A DNA stretch of 64,000 nucleotides from Pseudomonadota bacterium (GCA_021798835.1 JAJZBQ010000010.1:19996-83995), one strand, 5' to 3'; shown: positions 48,637-58,142, counted from the first letter of the stretch. The notes: a model not told the origin generated them from the sequence alone. Numbers and translations: made by a program.

Positions 48637-49021
48637 ATGAATAGCGGCGATTACACCTATATCTGGCAGGCCAGCGATTGGCCTCACTGGCGCTTCGACT
48701 TGGCCGTATTGGCGGGGCCGATGGCGGAGGTTAGTCGTGCCCAAGGTGTTTTGCTGGGCCGATTGGCGGACGTCGGCATGGTCTTGCGTGATCAGGCCAG
48801 TTTGGCCGCGCTTACGGAAGATGTAGTCAAAACCAGCGAGATCGAGGGCGAGACCCTCAGTGTCGAATCTGTGCGCTCTCAGCAAGTGGGCGGCCATTGC
48901 CAAGTGCTCGCAAGATACCGCGTTGCGGGATATCAGCGAACTGCTGACACGCGGCGTGCTGCGCAAAGCCGATGCCGGTGGCCGTAGCACCAGTTACGAG
49001 CTGGATGATCTGTCGCAGTAG
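48637..49021 (+). pseudogene. Fic family protein (DUF4172-Fic) with internal deletion
   Basis: The head TYIWQASDWPHWRFDLAVLAGPMAEVSRAQGVLLGRL through VVKTSEIEGETLSVESVRS is the DUF4172 N terminus of Fic proteins. Near 48890 it jumps frame into the C-terminal winged-helix tail DTALRDISELLTRGVLRKADAGGRSTSYELDDL. The whole Fic core, including HPFxDGNGR, is missing, so AMPylation activity is lost. Confidence 0.7.
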
Positions 49022-49096
49022 AGGATGATCGCGCTTGGCTTCCGTCGCAAACAGCGTTGTCATGGGTGAGGAGAAGTGGCTCGAAAACTGAACAGG

Positions 49097-49233
49097 TCAG
49101 ATTAATTGCATGATAGGGGTTTTTCACCACGGCCAGAAGGTCGTGGAAGGAAACCATTATGAGCAGATCGTCCGAGCGACGCACACGTCGCGTATTCAAC
49201 GCTGAGTTCAAGGCAAAGATTGCTTTGGCGCCA
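49097..49233 (+). mobile_element. IS3-family remnant (left end and start of orfA)
   Basis: A leader with GAACAGGTCAGATTAATTGCATGA and a GGAAGG ribosome site leads to ATG 49159 and MSRSSERRTRRVFNAEFKAKIALA, the start of IS3-family OrfA. Similarity ends near 49233, inside the present folA reading frame. Confidence 0.6.
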
Positions 49234-49735
49234 ACAAGGTGGGGCGACGGATCAGGGTGATGAAGCTCAGGTGACACGAATTCTTGTCATCTGGGGCTCG
49301 TTCGATTCGTTCGGTTTCGATCCATTGTTTTGCATCGAGTGTCGGGAAGAACGTATCTCCTTCCAGTTGAGTGTGGATTTCTGTGATGAATAGCCGGTCG
49401 GCATCGGGCAACAGGGCGTTGTACAACGTGGCTCCTCCGATGACAAACAGTTCTGAGCCCAGCGCCCAGTTATCGTAGAGTTGTTCCAGGTTCTTGTAGA
49501 CAGTGTAGCCATCGGGTTGAAAATCTGGTTGGCGACTGATGACCAGATTGGTTCGGCCGGGCAGGGGGCGGCCAATGGATTCTTGGGTGCGTCGCCCCAT
49601 GAGGACTGGGCTACCCCAGGTCAGGGTTCTGAAATGTTTCAGGTCGGCGGGTAGGTGCCATGGCATACCGCCGTCTTTTCCGATGACGCGTCCTGGTACA
49701 GTATGAGCAACAATGAGGGAAAGGCGTGGTTTCAT
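49208..49735 (-). CDS. folA: Dihydrofolate reductase
   Basis: 175 residues: LSLIVAHTVPGRVIGKDGGMPWHLPADLKHFRTLT with the substrate-binding acidic residue region, VLMGRRTQESIGRPLPGRTNLVISR, VIGGATLYNALLPDADRLFITEI. It reduces dihydrofolate with NADPH. Catalytic parts are complete, but the last residues (about APKQSLP) and the stop codon are read from the antisense strand of an IS3 orfA scrap. The original end probably lay near LIRR. Its start overlaps the MFS gene stop by ATGA. Confidence 0.93.
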   Translation of the reverse strand: MKPRLSLIVAHTVPGRVIGKDGGMPWHLPADLKHFRTLTWGSPVLMGRRTQESIGRPLPGRTNLVISRQPDFQPDGYTVYKNLEQLYDNWALGSELFVIGGATLYNALLPDADRLFITEIHTQLEGDTFFPTLDAKQWIETERIERAPDDKNSCHLSFITLIRRPTLLAPKQSLP

Positions 49736-51006
49736 GGTTTTTGTTCATGCAGGGCGCGGCGAGAGGCCAGCAGGGCCACGAAAGTGATGGCGGCGGCCAG
49801 GCTGAGATAATAGCCGACAAAGTTCAAGCCCCAATGTTGACCTAGCCAGGTGGCAATGTAGGGGGCCAGCGAGGCTCCCAGAATACCAGCCAGCGTGAAC
49901 GACAGCGAAGCCCCTGTATAGCGGACTGTAACCGGAAAAATTTCCGCGAGAGCGGTTCCCAGCGGTCCGTAGGTACATCCCATGAGGAAAAGCCCCAGAC
50001 TGAGAAACTCGGTGACACCCCATTCGTCCTGGGGACGAAAACTTTTCTCGAATCCCAGACCAAACAAAAAAATGGCAGCGGTGGCTATCAACAAGACACG
50101 CTGACGACCCAGGCGATCAGACAGCCAGGCGGACAGGGGAACGCCGGCGGCAAAAAACAGAATTCCGATCAGTTGATCCTTTAGAAACGCCGATTTGGAA
50201 TAGTGGAACACGGTAGTTCCCCAACTGAGTGTGAAAACCGTCATGAGATAAAACACAACAAAGGTTGCCAAGGCGACCAGGGTGCCCAGCACCAGCATTC
50301 GACTGTGATGGCGGAAAACCGTCACCATGGGGTAGGCTACCTGACGGTGGTCATGCACAACCCGCTGAAAATCCGGGGTCTCGGTCAAGTTCAAGCGGAC
50401 ATAGAGTCCGATGCCGATAAGCAGGGCGCTCAGGATGAAGGGAATACGCCAGCCCCACGCCAGAAATTCTTCTGGTGTGATGGCGTTTGACAGGATTAGG
50501 AATACCCCGCTTGACAAGATGAAACCCAGGGGTGCCCCCAGTTGAGGGAACATACCGAACCAACTTTTTTTCCCGGGTGGGGCATTTTCGGTGGCCAACA
50601 GAACAGCCCCTCCCCATTCCCCGCCGAGCCCCAGGCCCTGACCGAAGCGGCAAAGGGCCAGTAACAGCGGAGCGGCAACGCCGATGCTCTGATAGGTGGG
50701 CAGCAACCCGATGGCGATGGTGGAGGGACCCATGGTCATCAGTGAAGCGACCAGCGTGGCTTTTCGTCCGATGCGGTCACCAAAGTGACCAAACAGCAAC
50801 GCCCCGATAGGGCGGGCAAAAAAGGCCAGGGCGAAAGTGGCAAATGATTGCAGAATACCGGAGGTGGGGTCTGAACTCGGGAAAAACAGGCGCGGGAAAA
50901 CCAGTACCGCTGCCGTGGCGTAAATATAAAAATCGAAGAACTCGATGGTGGTGCCAGCCAGGCTGGCCAGAAGGATTCTGAGGGTTGAACGGTGAGAGGC
51001 CATCAT
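49732..51006 (-). CDS. MFS transporter, metabolite:H+ symporter family
   Basis: A 424-residue, 12-TM major facilitator protein. The MHS-type start TIEFFDFYIYATAAVLVFPRLFFP, the loop 2-3 motif GHFGDRIGRKATLVASLMTMGPSTIAIG, and RFGQGLGLGGEWGGAVLLATENAP place it with ProP/ShiA/KgtP-like symporters. LSDRLGRQRVLLI is the second half-repeat. The substrate is probably a small organic acid or osmolyte; not deducible. It is co-transcribed with folA. Confidence 0.88.
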   Translation of the reverse strand: MMASHRSTLRILLASLAGTTIEFFDFYIYATAAVLVFPRLFFPSSDPTSGILQSFATFALAFFARPIGALLFGHFGDRIGRKATLVASLMTMGPSTIAIGLLPTYQSIGVAAPLLLALCRFGQGLGLGGEWGGAVLLATENAPPGKKSWFGMFPQLGAPLGFILSSGVFLILSNAITPEEFLAWGWRIPFILSALLIGIGLYVRLNLTETPDFQRVVHDHRQVAYPMVTVFRHHSRMLVLGTLVALATFVVFYLMTVFTLSWGTTVFHYSKSAFLKDQLIGILFFAAGVPLSAWLSDRLGRQRVLLIATAAIFLFGLGFEKSFRPQDEWGVTEFLSLGLFLMGCTYGPLGTALAEIFPVTVRYTGASLSFTLAGILGASLAPYIATWLGQHWGLNFVGYYLSLAAAITFVALLASRRALHEQKP

Positions 51007-51082
51007 AGACAGGAGATGAAATGCAAACTTTTGATTATCACAGAAAATCCTTCATGATGTGTGAAGCGGTTCGTGGCCTTGT

Positions 51083-52978
51083 TCAGGAGGTTAAGGTGAG
51101 CCACTGCTCTTCCAGTTTTTCCAGTTCGCAGATTAGGGTTGTGAGCAGTTCACCATGATGACGCAACGTGGCGGGGTCTTGGGTAGTGGAAAGCGCAAGT
51201 TCTGCCGCCTTCTTTTTTTCATGAAGATCTGCCATTTGTTGTTCGAGTCGGGCAACTTCACGGACAGGGGGCTTTGTTTTGGGTATGGATTCTCGGCGTT
51301 TGGTATCGAGTGGCTGAGGTTCGACCGGTACGATGGGAGTGGTAGGGATGGTTTCGGTGGGCACTCGTGAACGACGGGCTTCTTCCAGAAGAAAGCGCTG
51401 GTAGTCCTCAAGATCGCCTGGGAAGGGTGACACTCGCCCCTGGGATACCATCCAGAATTCATCACAGACTTCGCGCAGCAAGGCCCGGTCGTGACTGACC
51501 AGCATGACCGTTCCATCGAATTCGTTGAGCGCCATTGACAAGGCCTCACGGGTAGTCAGGTCGAGATGGTTGGTGGGTTCATCAAGTAGCAGCAGGTTGG
51601 GCCGTTGCCAGACGATCATACTGAGAACCAGTCGAGCCTTTTCGCCGCCACTCATGGTTCCGACGGCTTGAAACAACCGGTCACCTCCGAAGTGAAATTG
51701 CCCCAGGAAGTTTTTCAGATCCTGTTCACGTGTGCCTTGACCTTCCAATATTCCCTGTTGGGCAAGATCTTTGGCGAGTCGTACGAAATGTTCCAGTGGA
51801 TTGGCTTTGGAATCCAGTACATCCATTTCCTGCTGAGCAAAATAACCGATGCGCAGTCCGCGGCCTTCTGTCAGTTCGCCGTGCAGGGGAGAAATGGCGC
51901 GTGCGATGGTTTTGACCAGTGTGGATTTCCCTTGGCCATTGGCACCCAGAATGCCGATGCGTTGCCCTGCCAACACGGAAAGGTTGACCGAACTGAGGAT
52001 GGGGGCGGCAGCGTAGCCAAGAACCCCGTTTTCTAGTGTCAGCATGGGGTTGGGCAAATGTTTGGGAGGGGAAAAAGTGAAGGTAAATTCGGCCTCTAGT
52101 AATAAGGGAGCCAGCATTTCCATGCGACCTAGGGCTTTGACGCGACTTTGCGCCTGTTTGGCTTTGCTGGCTTTGGCTTTGAAGCGTGCTATAAATTTTT
52201 GCAGGTGAGCAATCTGATCTTGTTGCCGCGTGTAGGCACTTTGTTCCAAGGCTAGGCGCTCGGCGCGTTGCTTCTCGTAAAAAGCGTAATTTCCTCCATA
52301 GCGGGTGAGGCGTTGTCGTTCCAGATGGACAGTGACCTGACAGACGTTATCCAGAAAATCTCGATCATGGCTGATGAGTAGCAGGGTTCCTGAATAACGT
52401 GTCAACCAGGTTTCCAGCCAGACCAGAGCATCCAGATCGAGGTGATTGGTTGGTTCATCGAGCAGAAGCAGGTCGGAAGGACAGATGAGTGCCCGTGCCA
52501 GTTGCAGGCGCATGCGCCATCCCCCGGAGAAACTGTTGACGGGGCGATTCAACTCGGATTGCTGAAAGCCCAGACCGAGAATCAGTGTTTGGGCGCGGGA
52601 AACAGCATCTGCTTCTCCTGCATCGTAGAGTGCGGTGTAGGCATACCCCATACGCTCGCCATCTCCGCTGGCTTCGGCAGCATGGACTTCAGCGCGTGCG
52701 GCCATGAGAACGGCATCCCCTTCCAACACGAAGGCGGTGGCGCTTATCGGAGTTTCTGGCATGTGTTGGGAAACCTGAGCGCGTCGCCAGTGAGTGGGAA
52801 CCTGGCAAATACCGCCGTCCTCGCGCAAACTCCCATCCAGTAGCGCAAACAGGGTGGATTTTCCGGTTCCATTGCGTCCCACCAAGCCGACTTTTTCGCC
52901 AGGGTTTAGGGTTAGGCTGGCACCATCCAGTAGAGTCTTGGAGCCGCGGTGCAAGACCACATCCTTGAGAATGATCAT
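51083..52978 (-). CDS. yheS: ABC-F ATPase YheS
   Basis: 631 residues with two ABC domains: GLVGRNGTGKSTLFALLDG, FSGGWRMRLQLARAL, LLLDEPTNHLDLDALVWLE; then GILGANGQGKSTLVKTIARAI, MSGGEKARLVLSMIVW, LLLDEPTNHLDLTTREALS. The linker (residues about 235-300) is the long basic arm QDQIAHLQKFIARFKAKASKAKQAQSRVKALGRME typical of YheS. A C-terminal coiled coil follows. YheS binds the ribosomal E site and relieves stalling. Confidence 0.9.
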   Translation of the reverse strand: MIILKDVVLHRGSKTLLDGASLTLNPGEKVGLVGRNGTGKSTLFALLDGSLREDGGICQVPTHWRRAQVSQHMPETPISATAFVLEGDAVLMAARAEVHAAEASGDGERMGYAYTALYDAGEADAVSRAQTLILGLGFQQSELNRPVNSFSGGWRMRLQLARALICPSDLLLLDEPTNHLDLDALVWLETWLTRYSGTLLLISHDRDFLDNVCQVTVHLERQRLTRYGGNYAFYEKQRAERLALEQSAYTRQQDQIAHLQKFIARFKAKASKAKQAQSRVKALGRMEMLAPLLLEAEFTFTFSPPKHLPNPMLTLENGVLGYAAAPILSSVNLSVLAGQRIGILGANGQGKSTLVKTIARAISPLHGELTEGRGLRIGYFAQQEMDVLDSKANPLEHFVRLAKDLAQQGILEGQGTREQDLKNFLGQFHFGGDRLFQAVGTMSGGEKARLVLSMIVWQRPNLLLLDEPTNHLDLTTREALSMALNEFDGTVMLVSHDRALLREVCDEFWMVSQGRVSPFPGDLEDYQRFLLEEARRSRVPTETIPTTPIVPVEPQPLDTKRRESIPKTKPPVREVARLEQQMADLHEKKKAAELALSTTQDPATLRHHGELLTTLICELEKLEEQWLTLTS

Positions 52979-53165
52979 AGTGGGGAAAATATCGAGGGAT
53001 TGTCGGGGGGTAGGGGGGATGATTTAACCCAACATTATACCGCGTCGTGTTACACCGGTGGTCGAGAGAGTCGCGCCGGTATCAATGACACCCCCCGCTT
53101 TGACTTTAAAGCGCAGTGGGCATTTACGTGATGGCTGGAACCCGCTATAATCCTCGTTTCAGTGT

Positions 53166-53242
<77 letters not shown>

Positions 53243-53250
53243 ATAAAACA

Positions 53251-53284
53251 AGCACTTAGAGTTAATCGCTCTAGGTGCTTTTTC
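53251..53284 (+). terminator. Terminator after tRNA-Phe
   Basis: AGCACTTAGAG (53251-53261) pairs with CTCTAGGTGCT (53269-53279), with one G-T wobble, and is followed by a T-rich tract. It ends the tRNA transcript inside the left end of the element. Confidence 0.75.
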
Positions 53285-53298
53285 TTTAATGGGACGCT

Positions 53299-53406
53299 GG
53301 CGGGACATCGTGAAATAAACGACCCTGTTGTTCGCTGATTCCGCACCCCTTTGAAAATCCCTGTCAAGCATCTGCAAAGCGTCATTTTTCGCACCTGATT
53401 GTCCCG
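53299..53406. promoter_or_regulatory. Left arm-type repeats of the integrase
   Basis: GGCGGGACAT at 53299-53308 and an inverted TGTCCCG at 53400-53406 match words clustered at the right end of the element (58957-58965 and 58984-58992). Repeats confined to both ends suggest integrase arm-binding sites. Confidence 0.45.
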
Positions 53407-53558
53407 TCAGTGTCTTTTTTTAATTTAAGAAACAAGAAATATATTTATATTCATTGTGTTGTGTTATTAAATAATGGGATTAAGCATCCTATGTTGCTAT
53501 TTATTCCGCTTTGTTTTACAGTGTGTGCAGTATTCCGACACGTTCAAAGGGGCGAATC

Positions 53559-54665
53559 ATGGCAACGATTGAAAAGCGCAAACTCGATGACGGGACTATC
53601 AGTTACCGAGTGAAAATCCGATTGAAAGGACACGCACCCGAAAATGCGACATTCTCACGACTGACCGATGCGCGGGAATGGGTGCAGAAAACCGAAGCCG
53701 AGATCAAGGCAGGTCGCCACTTTGGAGCAAGCAAACGCCATACCCTGAACGAGTTGATTGATTCTTACGAGAGCAGTCCGAGGCACAAGGAATTGAAATC
53801 CGCCAGGGAAATGCGAACAAGGCTTGGCTGGTGGCGCAAGCATTACGGTGACAAGCTTTTGCAAGACATAACTCCTGCAATCGTCGCAAAGGGCCGGGAT
53901 AAGCTTAACGACGAGTTCCTGACCGTGCGCAGGCGTGGTGATGATGGCAGCGTGTCCCTTGTGCCACTGGAGAAGAAACGCAGCGGACCCACGACAAACC
54001 GATTCCTTGCCGCTTTATCCAGCGCATGTTCATATGGCGTGAAGGAACTAGGCTGGCTGGATCGCAACCCGGTAGAGCGTGTTTCAAAGCCGAAGGAGAA
54101 TAAAGGCCGCGTTCGATTCCTTGATGACGAAGAGTTGCCGCGATTCCTTGCCGCTTGCCGTAGGCACCCGGACCTGTATCTAGCCGTGCTGTTATCGCTG
54201 ACCACCGGGGGCAGGCAGTCTGAAATCATGGGTTTGAGATGGGGACAGATAGACCTCAAATCGGGCCGCGCAACGCTCTATGCCGGGACGACAAAGAATA
54301 ATGATGCCCGAGTATTGCCGTTGGTCGGTGAAGCCTTTACGCTGCTACAGGACCGCTCCAAAGTGCGTAGTCTGACCGATGACAGGATATTCCCACCGAC
54401 ACGGCTTGCAAAGAAATCAAACAGCCTGCATCTGCGCACCCCATTCATTACGGCATTGAATGAAGCCGGGATCAAGGATTTTCACTGGCACGATTTAAGG
54501 CACACCTGCGCGTCCTACCTGATGATGAACGGCGTTGGCCATCTGGAAATCTCGAAGATATTAGGACATAAGACAATGGCGATGGTGAGCAGGTATTCAC
54601 ACCTTGCACCGGGCCGCGTGTCTGATATTGGCAATGCACTGGCCCAAAAAATGGGGGTGATGTGA
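53559..54665 (+). CDS. int: Tyrosine integrase of the tRNA-Phe element
   Basis: 368 residues from ATG 53559; an upstream ATG at 53511 lacks a ribosome site. The N-terminal arm-binding fold is MATIEKRKLDDGTISYRVKIRLKG...SRLTDAREWVQKTEAEIKAGRHFG. A SAM-like core-binding domain follows. The catalytic set is Arg in TTGGRQSEIMGLRW, Lys in GTTKNNDARVLPL, HDLRH, LGHKTM and Tyr in SRYSHLAPG. It would catalyse recombination at the tRNA-Phe core. It is the first gene inside attL. Confidence 0.93.
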   Translation: MATIEKRKLDDGTISYRVKIRLKGHAPENATFSRLTDAREWVQKTEAEIKAGRHFGASKRHTLNELIDSYESSPRHKELKSAREMRTRLGWWRKHYGDKLLQDITPAIVAKGRDKLNDEFLTVRRRGDDGSVSLVPLEKKRSGPTTNRFLAALSSACSYGVKELGWLDRNPVERVSKPKENKGRVRFLDDEELPRFLAACRRHPDLYLAVLLSLTTGGRQSEIMGLRWGQIDLKSGRATLYAGTTKNNDARVLPLVGEAFTLLQDRSKVRSLTDDRIFPPTRLAKKSNSLHLRTPFITALNEAGIKDFHWHDLRHTCASYLMMNGVGHLEISKILGHKTMAMVSRYSHLAPGRVSDIGNALAQKMGVM

Positions 54666-55129
54666 TGAGCGCCCCGAAAAAACCTGTCGGCATACCAATG
54701 GAAGATTTTATCCGTATTGGTGGCGACGAGTTCGACAGAAATTTTAAGTTGTTACTCAAGGAGCGACCCGAATATACACAGCCGGGATTGCGTGATGCTT
54801 TGCTGGATGCGGTCTTATCACTGAAAGACGCTGGCGGGAAGCACAAGGAGTCGCAAAAGAGACGAGCCAAAAAAAGCCGTGCGATAAAAAATGAGGGCGG
54901 CGAGACGCTGGATGACGTGATCCATACACTTGCGCGAAACCATCCAGATGAAACGCCAAGCGAACTATGGCCGCACCTTGAGTCTGCAATCAGAGATTGG
55001 TGCGATGCAGCAGATGACTGTAGGCTGATAGAACATGACATAAAGGATAGCCGCTCCATCATGTTCACTAAGGGCGACAGGCAGGACAGCCTAACTTTCG
55101 GGACGTTCAGGAAAAAACTTAAGAAGTAG
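54665..55129 (+). CDS. Unknown element protein (154 aa)
   Basis: Starts at ATG 54665, sharing one base with the integrase stop (TGATG), so translation is probably coupled. I do not recognise a domain. It is strongly charged: a Lys/Arg block (KHKESQKRRAKKSRAIKNEGGE) lies between an N-terminal helical part and a C-terminal segment (ETPSELWPHLESAIRDWCDAADDCRLIEHDIKDSRSIMFTKGD). It may be a regulator or a cargo protein. Confidence 0.7.
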   Translation: MSAPKKPVGIPMEDFIRIGGDEFDRNFKLLLKERPEYTQPGLRDALLDAVLSLKDAGGKHKESQKRRAKKSRAIKNEGGETLDDVIHTLARNHPDETPSELWPHLESAIRDWCDAADDCRLIEHDIKDSRSIMFTKGDRQDSLTFGTFRKKLKK

Positions 55130-55218
55130 AAATGGCATTTAGCCGGGCTGCATGCCACATGGGGGTAATGATTATTCCAACCGCTGAAATCACAGGCGGG
55201 AAACTCGGAGAATCTACC

Positions 55219-55476
55219 ATGCAGAACCAAATCAATGCAGCAACCATCCCTGTCCTGTCCACAGTAAAAAATCTACCGGGATTTTTCCCGGCGCTCGGGT
55301 TGACCCACGCAGCCATACAAGGCCAAATTTTCAAGGCGGACGACCGCATCAACTCTCGCGGCGAGACGATTCCGGGCAACGGCCTAGCAGCAACCGGAGC
55401 GATTATTCGTCGTGGCCGAAAAGTCCTTATCGATGTTCAAAGGTATGGAGCATGGTTGGCCGGATCGGGGGTGTAG
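55219..55476 (+). CDS. AlpA/excisionase-like small DNA-binding protein
   Basis: 85 residues from ATG 55219, with CGGAGA upstream; an earlier ATG at 55132 lacks one. The pattern LSTVKNLPGFFPALGLTHAAIQGQIFKADDR...NGLAATGAIIRRGRKVLIDVQRYGAWLAG resembles small MerR/AlpA-like proteins: helix-turn-helix, then wing, then RVLID-x-x-R-x-x-x-W. In small integrative elements such proteins act as excisionase or as activator of int. Family call is by pattern only. Confidence 0.6.
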   Translation: MQNQINAATIPVLSTVKNLPGFFPALGLTHAAIQGQIFKADDRINSRGETIPGNGLAATGAIIRRGRKVLIDVQRYGAWLAGSGV

Positions 55477-55479
55477 ATC

Positions 55480-55785
55480 ATGGACGCCACAAAAAACAAG
55501 GCCGCACCCTCGCACGGCACGGCCTCGACACCACGCCAGAATTATACCGCAGACGCTCTTTACAGCCCACAGATTCGCGATGTTTTGGCGGCTCTTCGCC
55601 ATCTGCCGCCATTTCAAAATCTCATCGAGCCTGTGGGTTTTGTGCTGAAAACTCTCGCCAAGGACCCAGTAGAAGAGCATCGAATGTTCAACGCCTGGCA
55701 GGATTGGGCAATTTCCTGCCGCAGTTTTGACCTGGGGAATTCGCGGGCGGTCTGGCGCGGTATGGGGGGAGGGATTAAGAAATGA
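55480..55785 (+). CDS. Unknown element protein (101 aa)
   Basis: 101 residues, MDATKNKAAPSHGTASTPRQNYTADALYSPQIRDVLAALRHLPP, then a helical C-terminal half (AWQDWAISCRSFDLGNSRAVW). Not recognised. It lies three bases after the AlpA-like gene, and its stop overlaps the primase-helicase start by ATGA, so it belongs to one tightly packed operon and may assist replication. Confidence 0.65.
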   Translation: MDATKNKAAPSHGTASTPRQNYTADALYSPQIRDVLAALRHLPPFQNLIEPVGFVLKTLAKDPVEEHRMFNAWQDWAISCRSFDLGNSRAVWRGMGGGIKK

Positions 55786-58142
55786 CGCAACCATACCCCC
55801 ACAATCACGATGCCCTGACCCTTTCATTGCCTGACACCTTGAAGGAAATACCCGGCTGGTTGGTTCATCGTCAGAAAGTCCCCTATTACAGCAACGGGGC
55901 TAATCGCGGGACCAACGGCACACCGGCTGACCGTGCCAATCTGTCCACCTTCAACGATGCCCTGGCCTGTCTCAACAACGGCGGCAATTATTCCGGCCTG
56001 GGCTTTGCCACACTGCCCGAATGGGGAATTGTTGGCCTCGACTTTGACGACAAACAGGGTGAAGGGCTGCATCCCCTTGCTGCCGAAGCGGAGAGGCTGA
56101 CCTATTGCGAAATCAGTCCGAGCGGCAAAGGGCGGCGGGCGTTTTTTCAAGGCTCAATGCCGGACATTTCACTACCAGGAAAAATTGAAATTTTCCATGG
56201 TTCGCGGTATGTCACCGTGACTGGCAACCGAATCAACACCCTGGACATCGAACCTTTGCCCCAGGACTTTGCTGACAAGTTGAGAGCGACCATCACTGGC
56301 AACCGGACAACGCCAGGAATGCACCAGGCAATCGGTCAAACCTTCATTGACGACAAGACGAAGGCGGAACTTAGAAGCGCTTTGGCGGCAATGCGGGCCG
56401 ATGACCGGGATTTGTGGCAGCGCATGGGCCACGCCCTGAAAACGATTGGCGACGAAGGCAGGTCATTGTGGTTCGAGTGGTCCCAGACTTCTGAAAAATA
56501 CAATGCGGCGGATGCTTCCAGGGTATGGGAAAGTTTCAAACCTACCAGCACCGGACACCAGGCCGTGTTCGCCGAAGCCCAACGCCAGGGCTGGGTCAAT
56601 CCGCTGGCAGGGGGGGGTGCAATACTTCGGATTGAAAACCAAATGGCGCCCACAGAATGGCCGGATCCGGTCCCATTGCCGAAGCTGCCACCTGTCCCTG
56701 AATTTGAAATCAACCTACTGCCCGATGACCTGCAACGCAGTATTGGGGATGCTGCCGACATTGCCAAGTTTCGGCCAGACTTCGCAGCGGTTGCAAGCAT
56801 GGTGGGGTTGGGCAGCACGATTGGGCGAAAACTGGGCATTCGACTCAAGGCCCGGTCCGATTGGACAGAGTACGCCAATGTCTGGGGCGGTTTGGTTGGG
56901 CCGCCATCGGCCCTCAAGTCCCCGGCGGAGCGCGAGGGGTTGCGGGCCTTCAAAACACTCCAGGTATCGGCTGACAAGGTGTACCAGGATGCCAACAAGG
57001 ACTACCAGGCCGAAATGGAAGCCTTCGAGTTGAAACGGGGCGCGGCATTAAAAGCGGTCAAAAAACAGTTGGACAAAAACCCTGATGCAAAGTTTGACCT
57101 GGGGGGCCGGGGAGCGCCAGAACCTCCGGAGCGCCGCACCTATTGGACAACGGACGCTAACGAGGCGTCATTGTCCGAGTTGCTGGTGAAAAACCCAAAT
57201 GGACTGCTGATAGAACGCGACGAATTATCCTCCCTGCTGGTGAATCTGGAGGATGACCGCAATGCTGCATTAAGGGGAATGCTGCTATCCGGTTGGTCCG
57301 GTAAAGAGGGATTCCGCTCTGATCGAATCATGCGCGGGATTACAAACATTCCACGATATGCACTGTCCATCATCGGTGGCATTCAGCCCGGCCCCCTGGC
57401 CCGCTATGTCCGGGGAGCCTTTTCCGGTGAGCGTGCTGACGGAATGTTGCAGCGGTTTCAGTTGATCGTGTGGCCTGACCCCGAATCATTCGAATATGTG
57501 GACCGTTGGCCTGATACCCTCGCCAAAAAAATGACTACCGCATTGTTTGAACGCGCAGATACCTTTGACCCGCTTGCAATGGGGGAGGCCGACCATTTCG
57601 GAAATGACTCACCATTCGTTAGGTTTACTGACGAAGCCCAGGGCCGTTTCGTGGAGTGGTACACCGACTTCATGCAGGGGTGTAGGGCGGCGGAGTCCAA
57701 AGGGGAATGCCCGGCAATATCTGCACACTTCGGAAAGTATCCTGGGCTTGTGGGAAAGCTCTCGCTGATCCTGCATGTTGCCGATGACCCGGACGCTCGC
57801 CAGGTATCGGATCGGACGCTAAACAAGGCACTGGCCTGGCTGGATTACCTCACCCCCCATGCCCGGCGCGTGTATCACGCAGTGGAACATCCGGAAACTG
57901 GAGCGGCGGAATTGCTGCTGGCGCGGATGCGGCGCGAAGAATTGCCTGGGCAATTCAAAGCCTGGGAGATCACCCGCAAGCAGTGGCACGGCCTGACGGA
58001 TCGGGAGGCAGTCAAACGGGCTTGCAGGTTGCTCTATGAGCATGGGTGGCTGCTCGAACTGGAACAAGGGGGCGGCATGGGGCCAGGGCGACCAGCGGAC
58101 GCAATCTATGCCGTGTCACCCAAAGCGAAGGGGACGCTGTGA
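55782..58142 (+). CDS. Primase-helicase-like replication protein (PriCT-2 + DUF3987)
   Basis: 786 residues. The N-terminal region (about 15-170) has WGIVGLDFDDKQGEG, CEISPSGKGRRAFFQG and IEIFHGSRYVTVTGNRI, the pattern of NrS-1-like or prim-pol proteins. Residues about 190-255 are PriCT-2-like (LWQRMGHALKTIGDEGRSLWFEWSQTSEKYN). From about 325 a DUF3987 helicase-like domain follows, with P-loop-like GPPSALKSP near 373. The C terminus adds a winged-helix-like part. It is the largest gene of the element and the likely initiator of its replication. Confidence 0.8.
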   Translation: MTQPYPHNHDALTLSLPDTLKEIPGWLVHRQKVPYYSNGANRGTNGTPADRANLSTFNDALACLNNGGNYSGLGFATLPEWGIVGLDFDDKQGEGLHPLAAEAERLTYCEISPSGKGRRAFFQGSMPDISLPGKIEIFHGSRYVTVTGNRINTLDIEPLPQDFADKLRATITGNRTTPGMHQAIGQTFIDDKTKAELRSALAAMRADDRDLWQRMGHALKTIGDEGRSLWFEWSQTSEKYNAADASRVWESFKPTSTGHQAVFAEAQRQGWVNPLAGGGAILRIENQMAPTEWPDPVPLPKLPPVPEFEINLLPDDLQRSIGDAADIAKFRPDFAAVASMVGLGSTIGRKLGIRLKARSDWTEYANVWGGLVGPPSALKSPAEREGLRAFKTLQVSADKVYQDANKDYQAEMEAFELKRGAALKAVKKQLDKNPDAKFDLGGRGAPEPPERRTYWTTDANEASLSELLVKNPNGLLIERDELSSLLVNLEDDRNAALRGMLLSGWSGKEGFRSDRIMRGITNIPRYALSIIGGIQPGPLARYVRGAFSGERADGMLQRFQLIVWPDPESFEYVDRWPDTLAKKMTTALFERADTFDPLAMGEADHFGNDSPFVRFTDEAQGRFVEWYTDFMQGCRAAESKGECPAISAHFGKYPGLVGKLSLILHVADDPDARQVSDRTLNKALAWLDYLTPHARRVYHAVEHPETGAAELLLARMRREELPGQFKAWEITRKQWHGLTDREAVKRACRLLYEHGWLLELEQGGGMGPGRPADAIYAVSPKAKGTL

